Shown: piece by piece, positions 7,942 to 16,039 of the stretch | Layout: every line of letters begins with the position of its first letter | How positions within the stretch are numbered: position 1 is the stretch's first letter | NCBI RefSeq assembly: GCF_023953965.1 | Contig: NZ_JAMLIX010000001.1 | Location: forward strand, 2,790,501 to 2,854,500 | Direction of reading: 5' to 3' | Source of the DNA: Bosea sp. (in: a-proteobacteria) | GTDB taxonomy: Bacteria > Pseudomonadota > Alphaproteobacteria > Rhizobiales > Beijerinckiaceae | Length of the DNA stretch: 64,000 bases | The notes under the pieces: generated by a model | Seen by the model: the letters and a program-made list of their open reading frames with translations, nothing else | Database searches by the model: none | Told to the model about the DNA's origin: nothing | Made by a program: the position numbers and the translations under genes

Positions 7942-10110
7942 ATGAGCGAGCCCGAAGACGAAGCCCCTTCCGAAACGCCGGTCGCCGCGTTGACGCCGCG
8001 CCGGGCGAAGCTCGAGCACAAGCGGCTCTCAGCCGAGGTGCAGGCTGCCAACGACGCCTATTTCCAGGACGACCGGCCGATCATGGACGACGCGGCCTAT
8101 GACGCGAAGCGTCAGCGGCTCGTCGCGCTGGAGGAGGCTTTTCCCGCGCTGAAGGAGGAGGGCGGCGTCAGCGGCAAGGTCGGTGCGAAGCCCTCGGGCA
8201 AATTCGCCAAGATCCGGCATCGCGTGCCGATGCTCTCGCTCGACAACGCCTTCTCGGACGAGGCGGTGGCGGAGTTCGCCGCCCGCGTCTACCGCTTCCT
8301 CGGCCGCAGGGAGGAGGAAGGCGGCATCGCCTTCACCGCCGAGCCCAAGATCGACGGGCTCTCGCTCTCGCTGCGCTACGAGAGGGGCGAGCTCGTCGCG
8401 GCCGCGACGCGCGGCGATGGCGAGGAGGGCGAGGACGTCACCGTCAACGCCCGCACCATCTCGGAAATCCCGAAGACGCTCGCCGGGCCGGATGTGCCGG
8501 AGATCGTCGAGGTGCGCGGCGAGGTCTATCTCGGCCATGCCGATTTCGCCGGGATCAACGAGCGCCAGCGCGAGAAGGGGCAGGCCGAGTTCGCCAATCC
8601 GCGCAACGCCGCGGCCGGCTCGCTGCGCCAGCTCGATGCGGGCGTCACCGCCTCGCGGCCCCTGCGCTTCTTCGCCTATGCCTGGGGCGAGATGCCGGTG
8701 CCGCCGGCGCCGACGCAGATGGGCGTGGTCGCGGCGTTCGGGCGCTGGGGTTTTCGCACCAACCCGCTGATGAAGCGCTGCGACAGCGTGGCCGAACTGG
8801 TCGCGCAGTACCGGCTGATCGAGGGCCAGCGTGCGACGTTGGGCTACGACATCGACGGCGTGGTCTACAAGGTCGACGATCTCGCGCTTCAGGCGAGGCT
8901 CGGCTTCGTCTCGCGGGCGCCGCGCTGGGCGATCGCGCACAAGTTCCCGGCCGAGCTCGCCACGACGATCCTCGAAGCCATCGACATCCAGGTCGGCCGC
9001 ACGGGGGCGCTCTCGCCGGTGGCGCGGCTGAGGCCGGTGACCGTCGGCGGCGTCGTCGTCACCAATGCGACGCTGCACAACGAGGACTATATCCGCGGCT
9101 TCGATTCCAGGGGGCTGCCGATCCGCGACGGCACCGATATCCGCATCGGCGACACGGTGACGGTGAAGCGGGCGGGCGACGTGATCCCGCGCGTCGAGGC
9201 GGTCGACCTGACGAAGCGGCCGGCGGATTCTGTAGCATACGTCTTCCCGACGCTGTGCCCGGCCTGCGGCAGCCATGCCGTGCGCGAGCATAATCCGCGT
9301 TCGGGCAAGGAGGATGCGGTGCGCCGCTGCACCGGCGGGCTGATCTGCCCGGCTCAAGCCGTCGAGCGGCTGAAGCATTTCGTCTCGCGCGACGCGATGG
9401 ACATCGACGGGCTCGGCGACAAGCAGATCGAGCTTTTCCATGGCGATCCCGACCTGCCCGTGAAGGAGCCGGCCGATATCTTCACGCTGGCCCGGCGCGA
9501 TGCCGCAAACCTCAAGAAGCTCAAGGACAAGGAAGGTTTTGGCGCCGTCAGCGCGGCAAAGCTCTTCGCCGCGATCGAGGACAGGCGCCGGCCGCCGCTC
9601 AACCGCTTCCTCTTCGGGCTCGGCATCCGCCATATCGGCGAGACCAATGCGCGGCTGCTCGCGCGCAATTACGGCTCGTTCGAGGCGCTGCGCGCGGCGG
9701 TTGCCGCCGCCGCCGATCCGGATGCGCCGCAGCGGCAGGAGCTCGACGCCATCGACGGCGTCGGGCCGACGGTGGTCGAGGCGCTGCTGCAATTCTTCGG
9801 CGAGCCGCATAACCAGGAGCTGCTCGACCGGCTCCTGGTCGAGGTCGAGCCGCAGCCGCTGGAGGCCGTCGCCGCGACGAGCCCGGTCGCCGGCAAGACC
9901 GTGGTCTTCACCGGGGCGCTGGAGAAGATGACCCGCGACGAGGCCAAGGCCATGGCCGAGCGGCTGGGCGCCAAGGTCGCGGGCTCGGTCTCGTCGAAGA
10001 CGGACCTGCTCGTCGCCGGGCCCGGCGCCGGGTCGAAGCTGAAGGACGCCGCCAAGCATGGCGTCGAAGTGATCGACGAGGCCGGCTGGTTTACGCTGGT
10101 GGGCGGCTGA
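7942..10110 (+). CDS. ligA: NAD-dependent DNA ligase LigA
   Basis: Seals nicks in DNA using NAD+, essential for replication. The 722-aa protein has all expected parts: the NAD-binding Ia region (Tyr40 region, NDAYFQDDRPIMDD), the adenylation motif EPKIDG with nucleophile Lys136, the nucleotidyltransferase core, the OB fold, a four-Cys zinc finger (CPAC ... C ... CPAQ), helix-hairpin-helix repeats (including IDGVGPTVVEAL), and a C-terminal BRCT domain (from about 645, KTVVFTGALEKMTRDEAK). It is slightly longer than average. azlC starts 4 nt after its stop. Confidence 0.97.
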   Translation: MSEPEDEAPSETPVAALTPRRAKLEHKRLSAEVQAANDAYFQDDRPIMDDAAYDAKRQRLVALEEAFPALKEEGGVSGKVGAKPSGKFAKIRHRVPMLSLDNAFSDEAVAEFAARVYRFLGRREEEGGIAFTAEPKIDGLSLSLRYERGELVAAATRGDGEEGEDVTVNARTISEIPKTLAGPDVPEIVEVRGEVYLGHADFAGINERQREKGQAEFANPRNAAAGSLRQLDAGVTASRPLRFFAYAWGEMPVPPAPTQMGVVAAFGRWGFRTNPLMKRCDSVAELVAQYRLIEGQRATLGYDIDGVVYKVDDLALQARLGFVSRAPRWAIAHKFPAELATTILEAIDIQVGRTGALSPVARLRPVTVGGVVVTNATLHNEDYIRGFDSRGLPIRDGTDIRIGDTVTVKRAGDVIPRVEAVDLTKRPADSVAYVFPTLCPACGSHAVREHNPRSGKEDAVRRCTGGLICPAQAVERLKHFVSRDAMDIDGLGDKQIELFHGDPDLPVKEPADIFTLARRDAANLKKLKDKEGFGAVSAAKLFAAIEDRRRPPLNRFLFGLGIRHIGETNARLLARNYGSFEALRAAVAAAADPDAPQRQELDAIDGVGPTVVEALLQFFGEPHNQELLDRLLVEVEPQPLEAVAATSPVAGKTVVFTGALEKMTRDEAKAMAERLGAKVAGSVSSKTDLLVAGPGAGSKLKDAAKHGVEVIDEAGWFTLVGG

Positions 10111-10113
10111 TCC

Positions 10114-10803
10114 ATGCCGACCATGCGCGACGACGTCAGGCGCGGCCTGAGCGATATCTGGCCGGCGGCGGTGGCTGCCGCGCCGATCGGCCTGCTGTTC
10201 GGGGCGGTCGCAGCGAGCAAGGGGCTTTCGCCGCTCGAGGTCTTCCTGATGAGCGCGACGGTCTTCGCCGGCGGGGCGCAGTTCGCCGCGGTCGAGCTCT
10301 GGTCGACGCCTGCGCCCATCGCCGCGCTCATCTTCTCGACGTTCCTGATCAACGCGCGCCATGTACTGATGGGCGCTTCGCTTGCGCCGAAGCTCACGGG
10401 CTTCAGCCGCTGGCAGACCCTGCTCGGCCTCTACTACATGGCCGACGAGAACTGGGCGCTGGCCGAGAAGCGCGCCCGCACGCACCGCCTCACCCCGGCC
10501 TACTGGTTCGCGATGGTCGTCCCCTTCGTCACGGGCTGGCTCGGGACCTCGACGCTTGGCGCGATGATCGGCGCGGTGCTGGGCGATCCGAAGCGGCTCG
10601 GCGCCGATTTCGCCTTCACGGCGCTGTTCATCGCCCTCGTCGCCGCCTTCTGGAAGGGCAGGGTGACGTTCTGGACGGTCGCGGCCGCCGGCATCGCCTC
10701 GGCCGTGACCTATCGGCTGGCCGGGCCGCCCTGGCATGTCGCTGCCGGCGCGCTCAGCGGCCTGCTCGCCGCCTGGATCGCCGCCGGGAAGGCGAAGCCG
10801 TGA
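10114..10803 (+). CDS. azlC: Branched-chain amino acid exporter, large subunit AzlC
   Basis: A 229-aa inner-membrane protein of the AzlC/YgaZ family with about 7 hydrophobic segments. It carries the family pattern GLLFGAVAASKGLSPLE followed by a GGAQFAAVELW motif. With AzlD it forms an exporter for branched-chain (or related) amino acids. The ATG at 10114 follows ligA by 3 nt, suggesting a shared transcript, and its stop overlaps the azlD start (GTGA). Confidence 0.9.
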   Translation: MPTMRDDVRRGLSDIWPAAVAAAPIGLLFGAVAASKGLSPLEVFLMSATVFAGGAQFAAVELWSTPAPIAALIFSTFLINARHVLMGASLAPKLTGFSRWQTLLGLYYMADENWALAEKRARTHRLTPAYWFAMVVPFVTGWLGTSTLGAMIGAVLGDPKRLGADFAFTALFIALVAAFWKGRVTFWTVAAAGIASAVTYRLAGPPWHVAAGALSGLLAAWIAAGKAKP

Positions 10804-11099
10804 GCGTCGATCCGATCAATCTGCTGGCCTTTCTCGGCATGGCGGTGGTGACCTATGCGACGCGTATCGCCGGGCTCGCGCTCGCCGGGCGGCTCAGCCT
10901 CTCGGTTCGGGCGCAGGCCGCCTTCGACGCGATCCCGCCGGCGGTGCTGGTCGCGGTGATCGCGCCGAGCGCGCTCGCCACCGGCTGGGCCGAGACGGCC
11001 GCCGCCGCGATCACCGTGCTCGCCGCGACGCGGCTGCCGCTGCTCGGCGTGGTCGCGGTCGGGGTCGTCGCGGTGGTCGGGTTCAGGATGGTGCTGTAG
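10800..11099 (+). CDS. azlD: Branched-chain amino acid exporter, small subunit AzlD
   Basis: A 99-aa membrane protein of the AzlD/YgaH family with about 4 spans. It starts at a GTG that overlaps the azlC stop codon by 4 nt (GTGA), so the two are translationally coupled. The family pattern VTYATRIAGLALAGR is present near the N-terminus, with FDAIPPAVLVAVIAP following. Its stop (TAG, 11097-11099) directly abuts the stop of the convergent peptidase gene. Confidence 0.9.
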   Translation: MSVDPINLLAFLGMAVVTYATRIAGLALAGRLSLSVRAQAAFDAIPPAVLVAVIAPSALATGWAETAAAAITVLAATRLPLLGVVAVGVVAVVGFRMVL

Positions 11100-12935
11100 C
11101 TACAGCGGCCGGCAGGCTTCCTCCAGCCATGCCTTCGCCTCGCCCGCGAGCTCAGGGCCGATCTTCTCCCTAACCGCCGCGTGATAGGCGTCGATCCAGG
11201 CGATCTCGCCGGCGTCGAGCATATCCTTCTCGATCAGGGCGCGCTCATAGGGGCACCAGCTGATCGTCTCGAAGCCGTAGATCGTCCGTTCGGCGCCGGG
11301 GATCGCCCGCTCCTCGACGACGATCAGGTTCTCGATGCGGATGCCGTATGCGCCCGGCTTGTAGTAGCCGGGTTCGTTGGAGAGGATCATGCCCGGCTCC
11401 AGCGGCGTGGTGCCGAGCTTGGAGAGGCGCTGCGGCCCCTCATGCACCGACAGATAGCTGCCGACGCCATGGCCGGTGCCGTGGTCGAAATCGAAGCCGC
11501 CCTGCCAGAGCGGCAGCCGGGCGAAGGCGTCGAGCTGCGCGCCGGAGGTGCCCTTGGCGAACACCAGCCGCGAGATCGCGACATGGCCCTTGAGCACGCG
11601 GGTATAGCGGTCGCGCATCTCCGGCGTCGGCCGGCCGATCGCGATGGTGCGGGTGATGTCGGTGGTGCCGTCCTCGTATTGCCCGCCTGAATCGACCAGG
11701 AAGATGCCGGGTTCGAGCTTGCGGTTGGTCGCTTCGCTGACACGGTAATGCGGCAGCGCCGCATTGGGGCCGGCGCCGGCGATGGTGGTGAAGGAGACGT
11801 CCTTGAGCAGGCCGGTCTTCAGCCGCCCGGCTTCCAGCGCCGCGACCGCGTCGATCTCGGTCAGCCCACCCTTCGGCGCCTCGCGTGCGAGCCAGGACAG
11901 ATAGCGGGCCATGACGGCGCCGTCGCGCAGGTGGGCGGCGCGCGTGCCGGCAAGCTCGGCGGCGTTCTTGCGGGCCTTCATCAGCGCGATCGGGTCGGGG
12001 CCGGCATCGGGCGTGCCGCCGGCCTCGGCGATCAGCGTCGCCAGCGCGGAGGCGGCGGTCGCGGCGTCGAGCCGGACCTTGGCCCCGGCCGCGCCGAGCT
12101 TGCGCAACCGCGCTTCGAGATCGGCGGGCGGGGCGATCTCGCCGACCGCGCCGATCGCGTCGCCGGCCTCGTTGGTGATCTTCCCGGGCGCGAGGAAGAC
12201 GGTCGGGCGGCCCTCGCGCGGCACGATGGCATAGCCCAGCGGCAGCGGCGTGTGCTCGACATCGCCGCCGCGGATGTTGAAGGCCCAGGCGAGCGCATGC
12301 GGATCGGAGACGACCAGGGCATCGACCTTCGCTTCGCCAAGCGCCTTGCGGATCCGGTCAAGCTTGGCTGAGCTGTCCTCGCCGGCGAAGGCGGCCGGAT
12401 GGGCCTTCACGGGTGCGGCCGGCGGGGCGGGGCGGTCGCTCCAGAGCGCGTCGATCGGGTTGGCCGCGACCGCGACGAGGCTGCCGCCGGCTGCGGTGCC
12501 CGCCTTTTCGAGCCGCGCGAGGCCGTCGACCGTGTGCAGCCAGGGATCGTAGCCGAGCCTGCCGCCGGCCGGCAGGTTCTGCTCGACCCAGCGCTCCAGC
12601 GGCGTCTCCTCCATCCGCACGGGGGTGACGACGGCCGTATCGGTTTGCGCGTCGGCCTGGATGGTGTAGCGGCCGTCGACGATCAGCGCGGCCTTGTCGG
12701 TCAGCACCACGGCCTGGCCGGCCGAGCCGGTGAAGCCGGTCAGCCAGGCGAGGCGGGCCATATGGGCCGGGACATATTCGCCCTGGTGCTCGTCGGCGCG
12801 CGGGACGATGAAGCCGTCGAGCCCCTGCGCCGCCAGCGCCCCGCGCAGCGCGGCGACGCGGCCGGCGACGAGCCGCGGGTCGCCGGGTTCGGAAAATGAC
12901 TGGAAACGGCAGGTCGGCAGAGGCGATTCGGTCAT
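11100..12935 (-). CDS. Xaa-Pro aminopeptidase (M24B family, long form)
   Basis: A 611-aa cytoplasmic metalloaminopeptidase that removes N-terminal residues preceding proline. Two creatinase-type N-terminal domains come first (for example GFIVPRADEHQGEYVPAH near the N-terminus). The pita-bread catalytic domain carries the dimetal ligands: DSGGQYEDGTTDITRT (two Asp), HGTGHGVGSYLSVHEGP (His), NEPGYYKPGAYGIRIEN (Glu) and a final Glu. The C-terminal extension ending in LEEACRPL is typical of the three-domain APP. The frame is open up to 13052; the ATG at 12935 (MTESPLPTCRF) was preferred, and an ATG at 12950 is also possible. Confidence 0.9.
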   Translation of the reverse strand: MTESPLPTCRFQSFSEPGDPRLVAGRVAALRGALAAQGLDGFIVPRADEHQGEYVPAHMARLAWLTGFTGSAGQAVVLTDKAALIVDGRYTIQADAQTDTAVVTPVRMEETPLERWVEQNLPAGGRLGYDPWLHTVDGLARLEKAGTAAGGSLVAVAANPIDALWSDRPAPPAAPVKAHPAAFAGEDSSAKLDRIRKALGEAKVDALVVSDPHALAWAFNIRGGDVEHTPLPLGYAIVPREGRPTVFLAPGKITNEAGDAIGAVGEIAPPADLEARLRKLGAAGAKVRLDAATAASALATLIAEAGGTPDAGPDPIALMKARKNAAELAGTRAAHLRDGAVMARYLSWLAREAPKGGLTEIDAVAALEAGRLKTGLLKDVSFTTIAGAGPNAALPHYRVSEATNRKLEPGIFLVDSGGQYEDGTTDITRTIAIGRPTPEMRDRYTRVLKGHVAISRLVFAKGTSGAQLDAFARLPLWQGGFDFDHGTGHGVGSYLSVHEGPQRLSKLGTTPLEPGMILSNEPGYYKPGAYGIRIENLIVVEERAIPGAERTIYGFETISWCPYERALIEKDMLDAGEIAWIDAYHAAVREKIGPELAGEAKAWLEEACRPL

Positions 12936-13246
12936 GGCAGGGTCCGGCATCCGATGCGCCATGGTCGCGCCCCGACGGCGAAAGCGCCAGCGCAAATGCG
13001 CCGGTTCGGGGATGTCCGTTCGGCGGAAGCGCGCTGCCGCCCCGTTTCGCATTGTGCCGATTGGTTATGCAATTTATGCAAAAGATAGAAGCGATGGACC
13101 AATCTCATGCGTTAAGCGCATATCATATAGATGCGAACCGATCTTCTCGCAGGTGCGAAACGATACCACTTTCGTCGCATAAGAGAACGAGGAAGCGACC
13201 TGGGCTGTCTGTCAACCCGCCGCCGACACGTTTCAGGAGTTCCATC

Positions 13247-13375
13247 ATGATCGCCATCATCAAGCATCTCTACGAACAGATCGCCGATGCGATGAAGTTC
13301 GCCGCCGCCGTCTGGCACGACGCCCGCAGCCTGCGGGCCGAGGCCGGGAAGACCCACGGCTACGGCGACTGCTGA
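13247..13375 (+). CDS. 42-residue protein of unknown function
   Basis: A short gene with a clear Shine-Dalgarno (CAGGAG, 8 nt before the ATG). The product begins MIAIIKHLYEQIADAM, has an amphipathic helical first half and a charged C-terminus ending GYGDC. It stands alone in the gap between the aminopeptidase and prmA, behind an AT-rich stretch (13070-13190) likely to hold its promoter, and is followed by a good terminator. I do not recognise the family. The isolated promoter-gene-terminator layout argues that it is real. Confidence 0.55.
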   Translation: MIAIIKHLYEQIADAMKFAAAVWHDARSLRAEAGKTHGYGDC

Positions 13376-13419
13376 GCCGGACGCGTAACGGCCTCGCGCT
13401 TCGGCTGGATCGCCGCAGC

Positions 13420-14367
13420 TCAGGCAGGGCGGCGGGGCCTTTGGGCTGCGCCGCCTTTTTTCATGACCAGTGTCGCCCAGCCCTCGCGCAGCGAATGGCT
13501 GGCGAGATGGACGCCCTGGTGCCGATAGGCCGAGACCACGCCGGCGACATCCATCGCCAGCAGGCCGGACAGGATCAGCGTGCCGTTGCCGGCCAGCACG
13601 CGCGCGATCGAGGGGGCGAGGCGCTTCAGCGGGCCGGCCAGGATATTGGCGAGGACGAGATCGAAGCGGCCCGGCCGGTTCGCCTTGGCATGGCGAAGCC
13701 CCGGCGCGGCATAGAGATCGAGCGCGTGCGGGGCATGGTTCGCGCGGGCGTTGTGGGCGGCGACCGCGACCGCGACGGCGTCGATATCGCCGGCGACGAC
13801 CTTGCGTTTCGTGCGTAGTGCCAGCGCGAGCCCCAGGATGCCGGTGCCGGTACCGACATCGATGCCGTGGCGGGGCCGGCGCTTCTTCAGCTCGGCCTCG
13901 AGCGCCATCAGGCAGCCGGCCGTGGTTCCGTGATGGCCCGTGCCGAAGGCGAGCGCGGCCTCGATCTCGATCGCCACATCGTTGGGGCGGACGACGCCGC
14001 GGTCATGCGCGCCATGAACGAGGATGCGGCCGGCGCGGACGGGCTTCAGCCCGTCGAGGCTGTTGGCGACCCAGTCCCTGGTGTCGACGGTGGTGAAGGG
14101 CGTGGAGTCGGCGAGATCGCCGACGATCGGGCGCAGCAGGTCGCGCACCGCGTCCTCGTCGGGCGGATTGGCGAAATAGATCTCGACCTTCCAGGGCGTG
14201 TTGAGCGAGAGCGTGGTGACGCCCTCCTCGACCTCGAAGGCGGAGATCGCCGTCTCGGTGGGGTCGAAGATCTCGCCGAGCAGCTCGGTGAGGCTGCGGG
14301 CCTGCTCGCCCGAGGTGGAGAGTTCGAGGACGGTCGCGACCGTCGCGGGCAGGAGACCTTCGCGCAT
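13420..14367 (-). CDS. prmA: Ribosomal protein L11 methyltransferase
   Basis: An S-adenosylmethionine-dependent methyltransferase that trimethylates ribosomal protein L11. The 315-aa protein has the PrmA signature LAFGTGHHGTTAGCL before the SAM-binding loop DVGTGTGILGLALA, then an acidic motif VVAGDIDAVAV and the NPPY-like NILAGPL motif. The N-terminal region is the substrate-recognition domain. ATG at 14367. A family A repeat lies 13 nt upstream of the start, so its promoter is inside or beyond that repeat. Confidence 0.9.
   Translation of the reverse strand: MREGLLPATVATVLELSTSGEQARSLTELLGEIFDPTETAISAFEVEEGVTTLSLNTPWKVEIYFANPPDEDAVRDLLRPIVGDLADSTPFTTVDTRDWVANSLDGLKPVRAGRILVHGAHDRGVVRPNDVAIEIEAALAFGTGHHGTTAGCLMALEAELKKRRPRHGIDVGTGTGILGLALALRTKRKVVAGDIDAVAVAVAAHNARANHAPHALDLYAAPGLRHAKANRPGRFDLVLANILAGPLKRLAPSIARVLAGNGTLILSGLLAMDVAGVVSAYRHQGVHLASHSLREGWATLVMKKGGAAQRPRRPA
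13428..13461 (+). terminator. Intrinsic terminator after the 42-aa gene
   Basis: GGCGGCG (13428-13434) pairs with CGCCGCC (13449-13455) and six T follow. It acts in the plus direction but lies inside the last codons of the convergent prmA gene, so the end of prmA doubles as a terminator. Confidence 0.65.
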
Positions 14368-14380
14368 GGCGCGGGCTTAC

Positions 14381-14520
14381 AGCATCGGATGCGAAAAGTG
14401 GAATCCGCTTTTTTAGAAGAATCCGATGCTCCGACAATAAGATAGATCGTCATGATCGCGTCCGGCAGGACGCGCGACGAGCTTGAGCATCGACCCGGAA
14501 AGGGAAATCCGCCTTTCGAG
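14381..14520. repeat. Interspersed palindromic repeat, family A, copy 2 plus a decayed copy
   Basis: The outer pair AGCATCGGAT (14381-14390) / ATCCGATGCT (14421-14430) encloses AAAAGTGGAATCCGCTTTT. The tail ends near 14467. A second, degenerate unit follows at 14485-14520 (AGCATCGACCCGGAAAGGG then AAATCCGCCTTTCGAG). It separates prmA from the divergent cyclase gene. Confidence 0.7.
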
Positions 14521-14614
14521 GCCGAGGGCGCAAAATCGAAAAGGCACCCGACATCATGCAAATTGCAGGCCGGGAGGAAACCCGGCATTCAGCAATTCGC
14601 GCTATCGGCCAGGG

Positions 14615-15409
14615 ATGGCACCTGCAGCGCGCAAGATCATCGCCAAGGCGAGCGCCGCCACCCTGCTCTCGATCGCGGCCTCGCTCGGGCTGGCGCTGAC
14701 GGTGGTTCCGTGGCTCGGCGGCGTGGTCGACGGCAATGCCTGGCTGATGTGCATCCTCTGCCCGCTGTTCATCGCCTTTCCGGCGAGCGCCTGGCAGTTC
14801 CGGCAGACGCAGCGGCTCAGCGATGCACGCGCCGAGGTCGAGCGGCTGCATCGTCAGCTCGTGACGGTGCATGGCGAGCTGGCGGCCGCGCACGCGACCC
14901 TGCTCGACAAGGCGCGCCATGACGGCATGACGGGCCTGCTCAACCGGGAAAGCTTCCTTGCGGCTTTGCGACAGGCGATGGTCGCCGGCGAGCCGGGCAC
15001 GCTGCTGCTGATCGACGCCGATCATTTCAAGCAGATCAACGACAGTCACGGCCATCCGGCCGGGGATGCGGCGCTGCGGGCGCTGGCACTGGCGATCACC
15101 GGAGCTATCGGCGCGGGCGATCTCGCCGGGCGCCTGGGCGGCGAGGAGTTCGGGGTCCTTCTGGACGGGATGGCCCTGGCCGAGGCCGGCCCGGCGGCGA
15201 AGCGCATTCTCGAAGCGGTCCGCCGGCTGCGGATCGATAGCCCGTCGGGAAAGGCGATCTCGTTGACGGCCAGCATCGGCGCGGCCGGGCTGGCAAGCGG
15301 CCTGACGGTGGCCGAACTGGTCGCAGAGGCCGACGAGCAGCTCTACAGGGCGAAGATACGGGGCCGGAACCGCGCCGTCTTCGCGCTGGATATGGCCGCC
15401 GTCGCCTGA
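14615..15409 (+). CDS. Diguanylate cyclase (GGDEF domain), membrane anchored
   Basis: Predicted to make cyclic di-GMP from two GTP. From the ATG at 14615 the product is 264 aa: two N-terminal transmembrane segments (about 15-35 and 43-60), a short coiled-coil linker (VERLHRQLVTVHGELAAAHATLL), then a GGDEF domain beginning DGMTGLLNRESFL. The active-site motif is GGEEF, an active variant. The product-inhibition site that normally reads RxxD just upstream is GAGD here, so feedback inhibition through it is probably lost. The frame is open from 14483, but those codons lie in the repeat. No regulatory domain and no partner gene is visible. Confidence 0.88.
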   Translation: MAPAARKIIAKASAATLLSIAASLGLALTVVPWLGGVVDGNAWLMCILCPLFIAFPASAWQFRQTQRLSDARAEVERLHRQLVTVHGELAAAHATLLDKARHDGMTGLLNRESFLAALRQAMVAGEPGTLLLIDADHFKQINDSHGHPAGDAALRALALAITGAIGAGDLAGRLGGEEFGVLLDGMALAEAGPAAKRILEAVRRLRIDSPSGKAISLTASIGAAGLASGLTVAELVAEADEQLYRAKIRGRNRAVFALDMAAVA

Positions 15410-15428
15410 GGGCGTGTCCGCCGCGCCA

Positions 15429-15716
15429 CTACTCCGCCGCCGGCTGCAACGAGACGTCAGGAGCCGGGATCAGGGCGATGGCATGGCGTGCCATGTCGGC
15501 CGAGACATCCACGTCGGCTCTCAATTCGCTCGGTGTCCGGGCCTGGGGGAGCGAACCGCCCTGCGCTTCAATCCAGAGCGCGACGGCTTCGGGCGCACTC
15601 TGCAGGGCTTCGTCGAGTGTATCGCCGGCGGCGAAGCAGCCGGGCAGATCGGGGAACCAGATGCCGACCGCGTGGTCAGGACCCGCATCCTCGATGATGG
15701 CAACGTAATGGGTCAT
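15429..15716 (-). CDS. hicB: HicB-family antitoxin
   Basis: A 95-aa protein with the HicB partial RNase H-like fold: YVAIIEDAGPDHAVGIWFPDLPGCFAAGDTLDEAL as separate strands, including the conserved FPDLPGC and a GDTLDEAL helix start. It neutralises HicA by masking its active site. The C-terminus (from about residue 62) is short and shows no clear ribbon-helix-helix or HTH domain. It starts 1 nt after the hicA stop in the usual hicA-hicB order. Confidence 0.88.
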   Translation of the reverse strand: MTHYVAIIEDAGPDHAVGIWFPDLPGCFAAGDTLDEALQSAPEAVALWIEAQGGSLPQARTPSELRADVDVSADMARHAIALIPAPDVSLQPAAE

Positions 15717-15717
15717 G

Positions 15718-15912
15718 TCAGTCGCGCGACCAGCCTGCCTGCTTGTAGATCTTCAACACGAGGCCCGGTCCGAAATTCTTCTTCGGATGCGGCACGACGA
15801 TAGTGTCACGGATACCGGGCTTTTTGAAGACGTGGTGCGAGCCGGCGACGCGCACGCATTTCCAGCCCTCGCGTTCGAGGCGACGTATGATCTCGGCGCT
15901 GTTGTTGAGCAT
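15718..15912 (-). CDS. hicA: HicA-family mRNA interferase toxin
   Basis: A 64-aa protein with a double-stranded-RNA-binding-like fold that cleaves mRNA. The family signature EIIRRLEREGWKCVR is followed by GSHHVFK, with the catalytic His at residue 26 or 27, and then VPHPKK and GLVLKIYKQAGW. The ATG at 15912 was chosen; an in-frame TTG at 15921 is an alternative. A 12-bp palindrome (15949-15960) lies just upstream and may be the operator. All expected residues are intact, so the toxin should be active. Confidence 0.88.
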   Translation of the reverse strand: MLNNSAEIIRRLEREGWKCVRVAGSHHVFKKPGIRDTIVVPHPKKNFGPGLVLKIYKQAGWSRD

Positions 15913-15948
15913 CGGGTCCAACTGATTCGCTTTCGACCCAATCCATAT

Positions 15949-15960
15949 ATCCTTAAGGAT
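15949..15960. promoter_or_regulatory. Candidate hicAB operator palindrome
   Basis: A perfect 12-bp palindrome, ATCCTTAAGGAT, 37 nt before the hicA ATG in an AT-rich stretch (15935-15990) that contrasts with the GC-rich surroundings. Position and symmetry suggest autoregulation by HicB or HicAB. There is no direct evidence. Confidence 0.4.
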
Positions 15961-16039
15961 TTGAGACAGTAATCAGTGTTCACTTTTTGTTCTGTGTGAA
16001 AAGGGGGCGCCAATCTTTTTGATCCACAGAGTGGCTCGA

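Noticed and set aside
8029..10737. A 902-codon minus-strand frame opposite ligA and azlC
   Set aside because: It is a shadow of two well-identified genes; the composition is typical of antisense GC-rich DNA.
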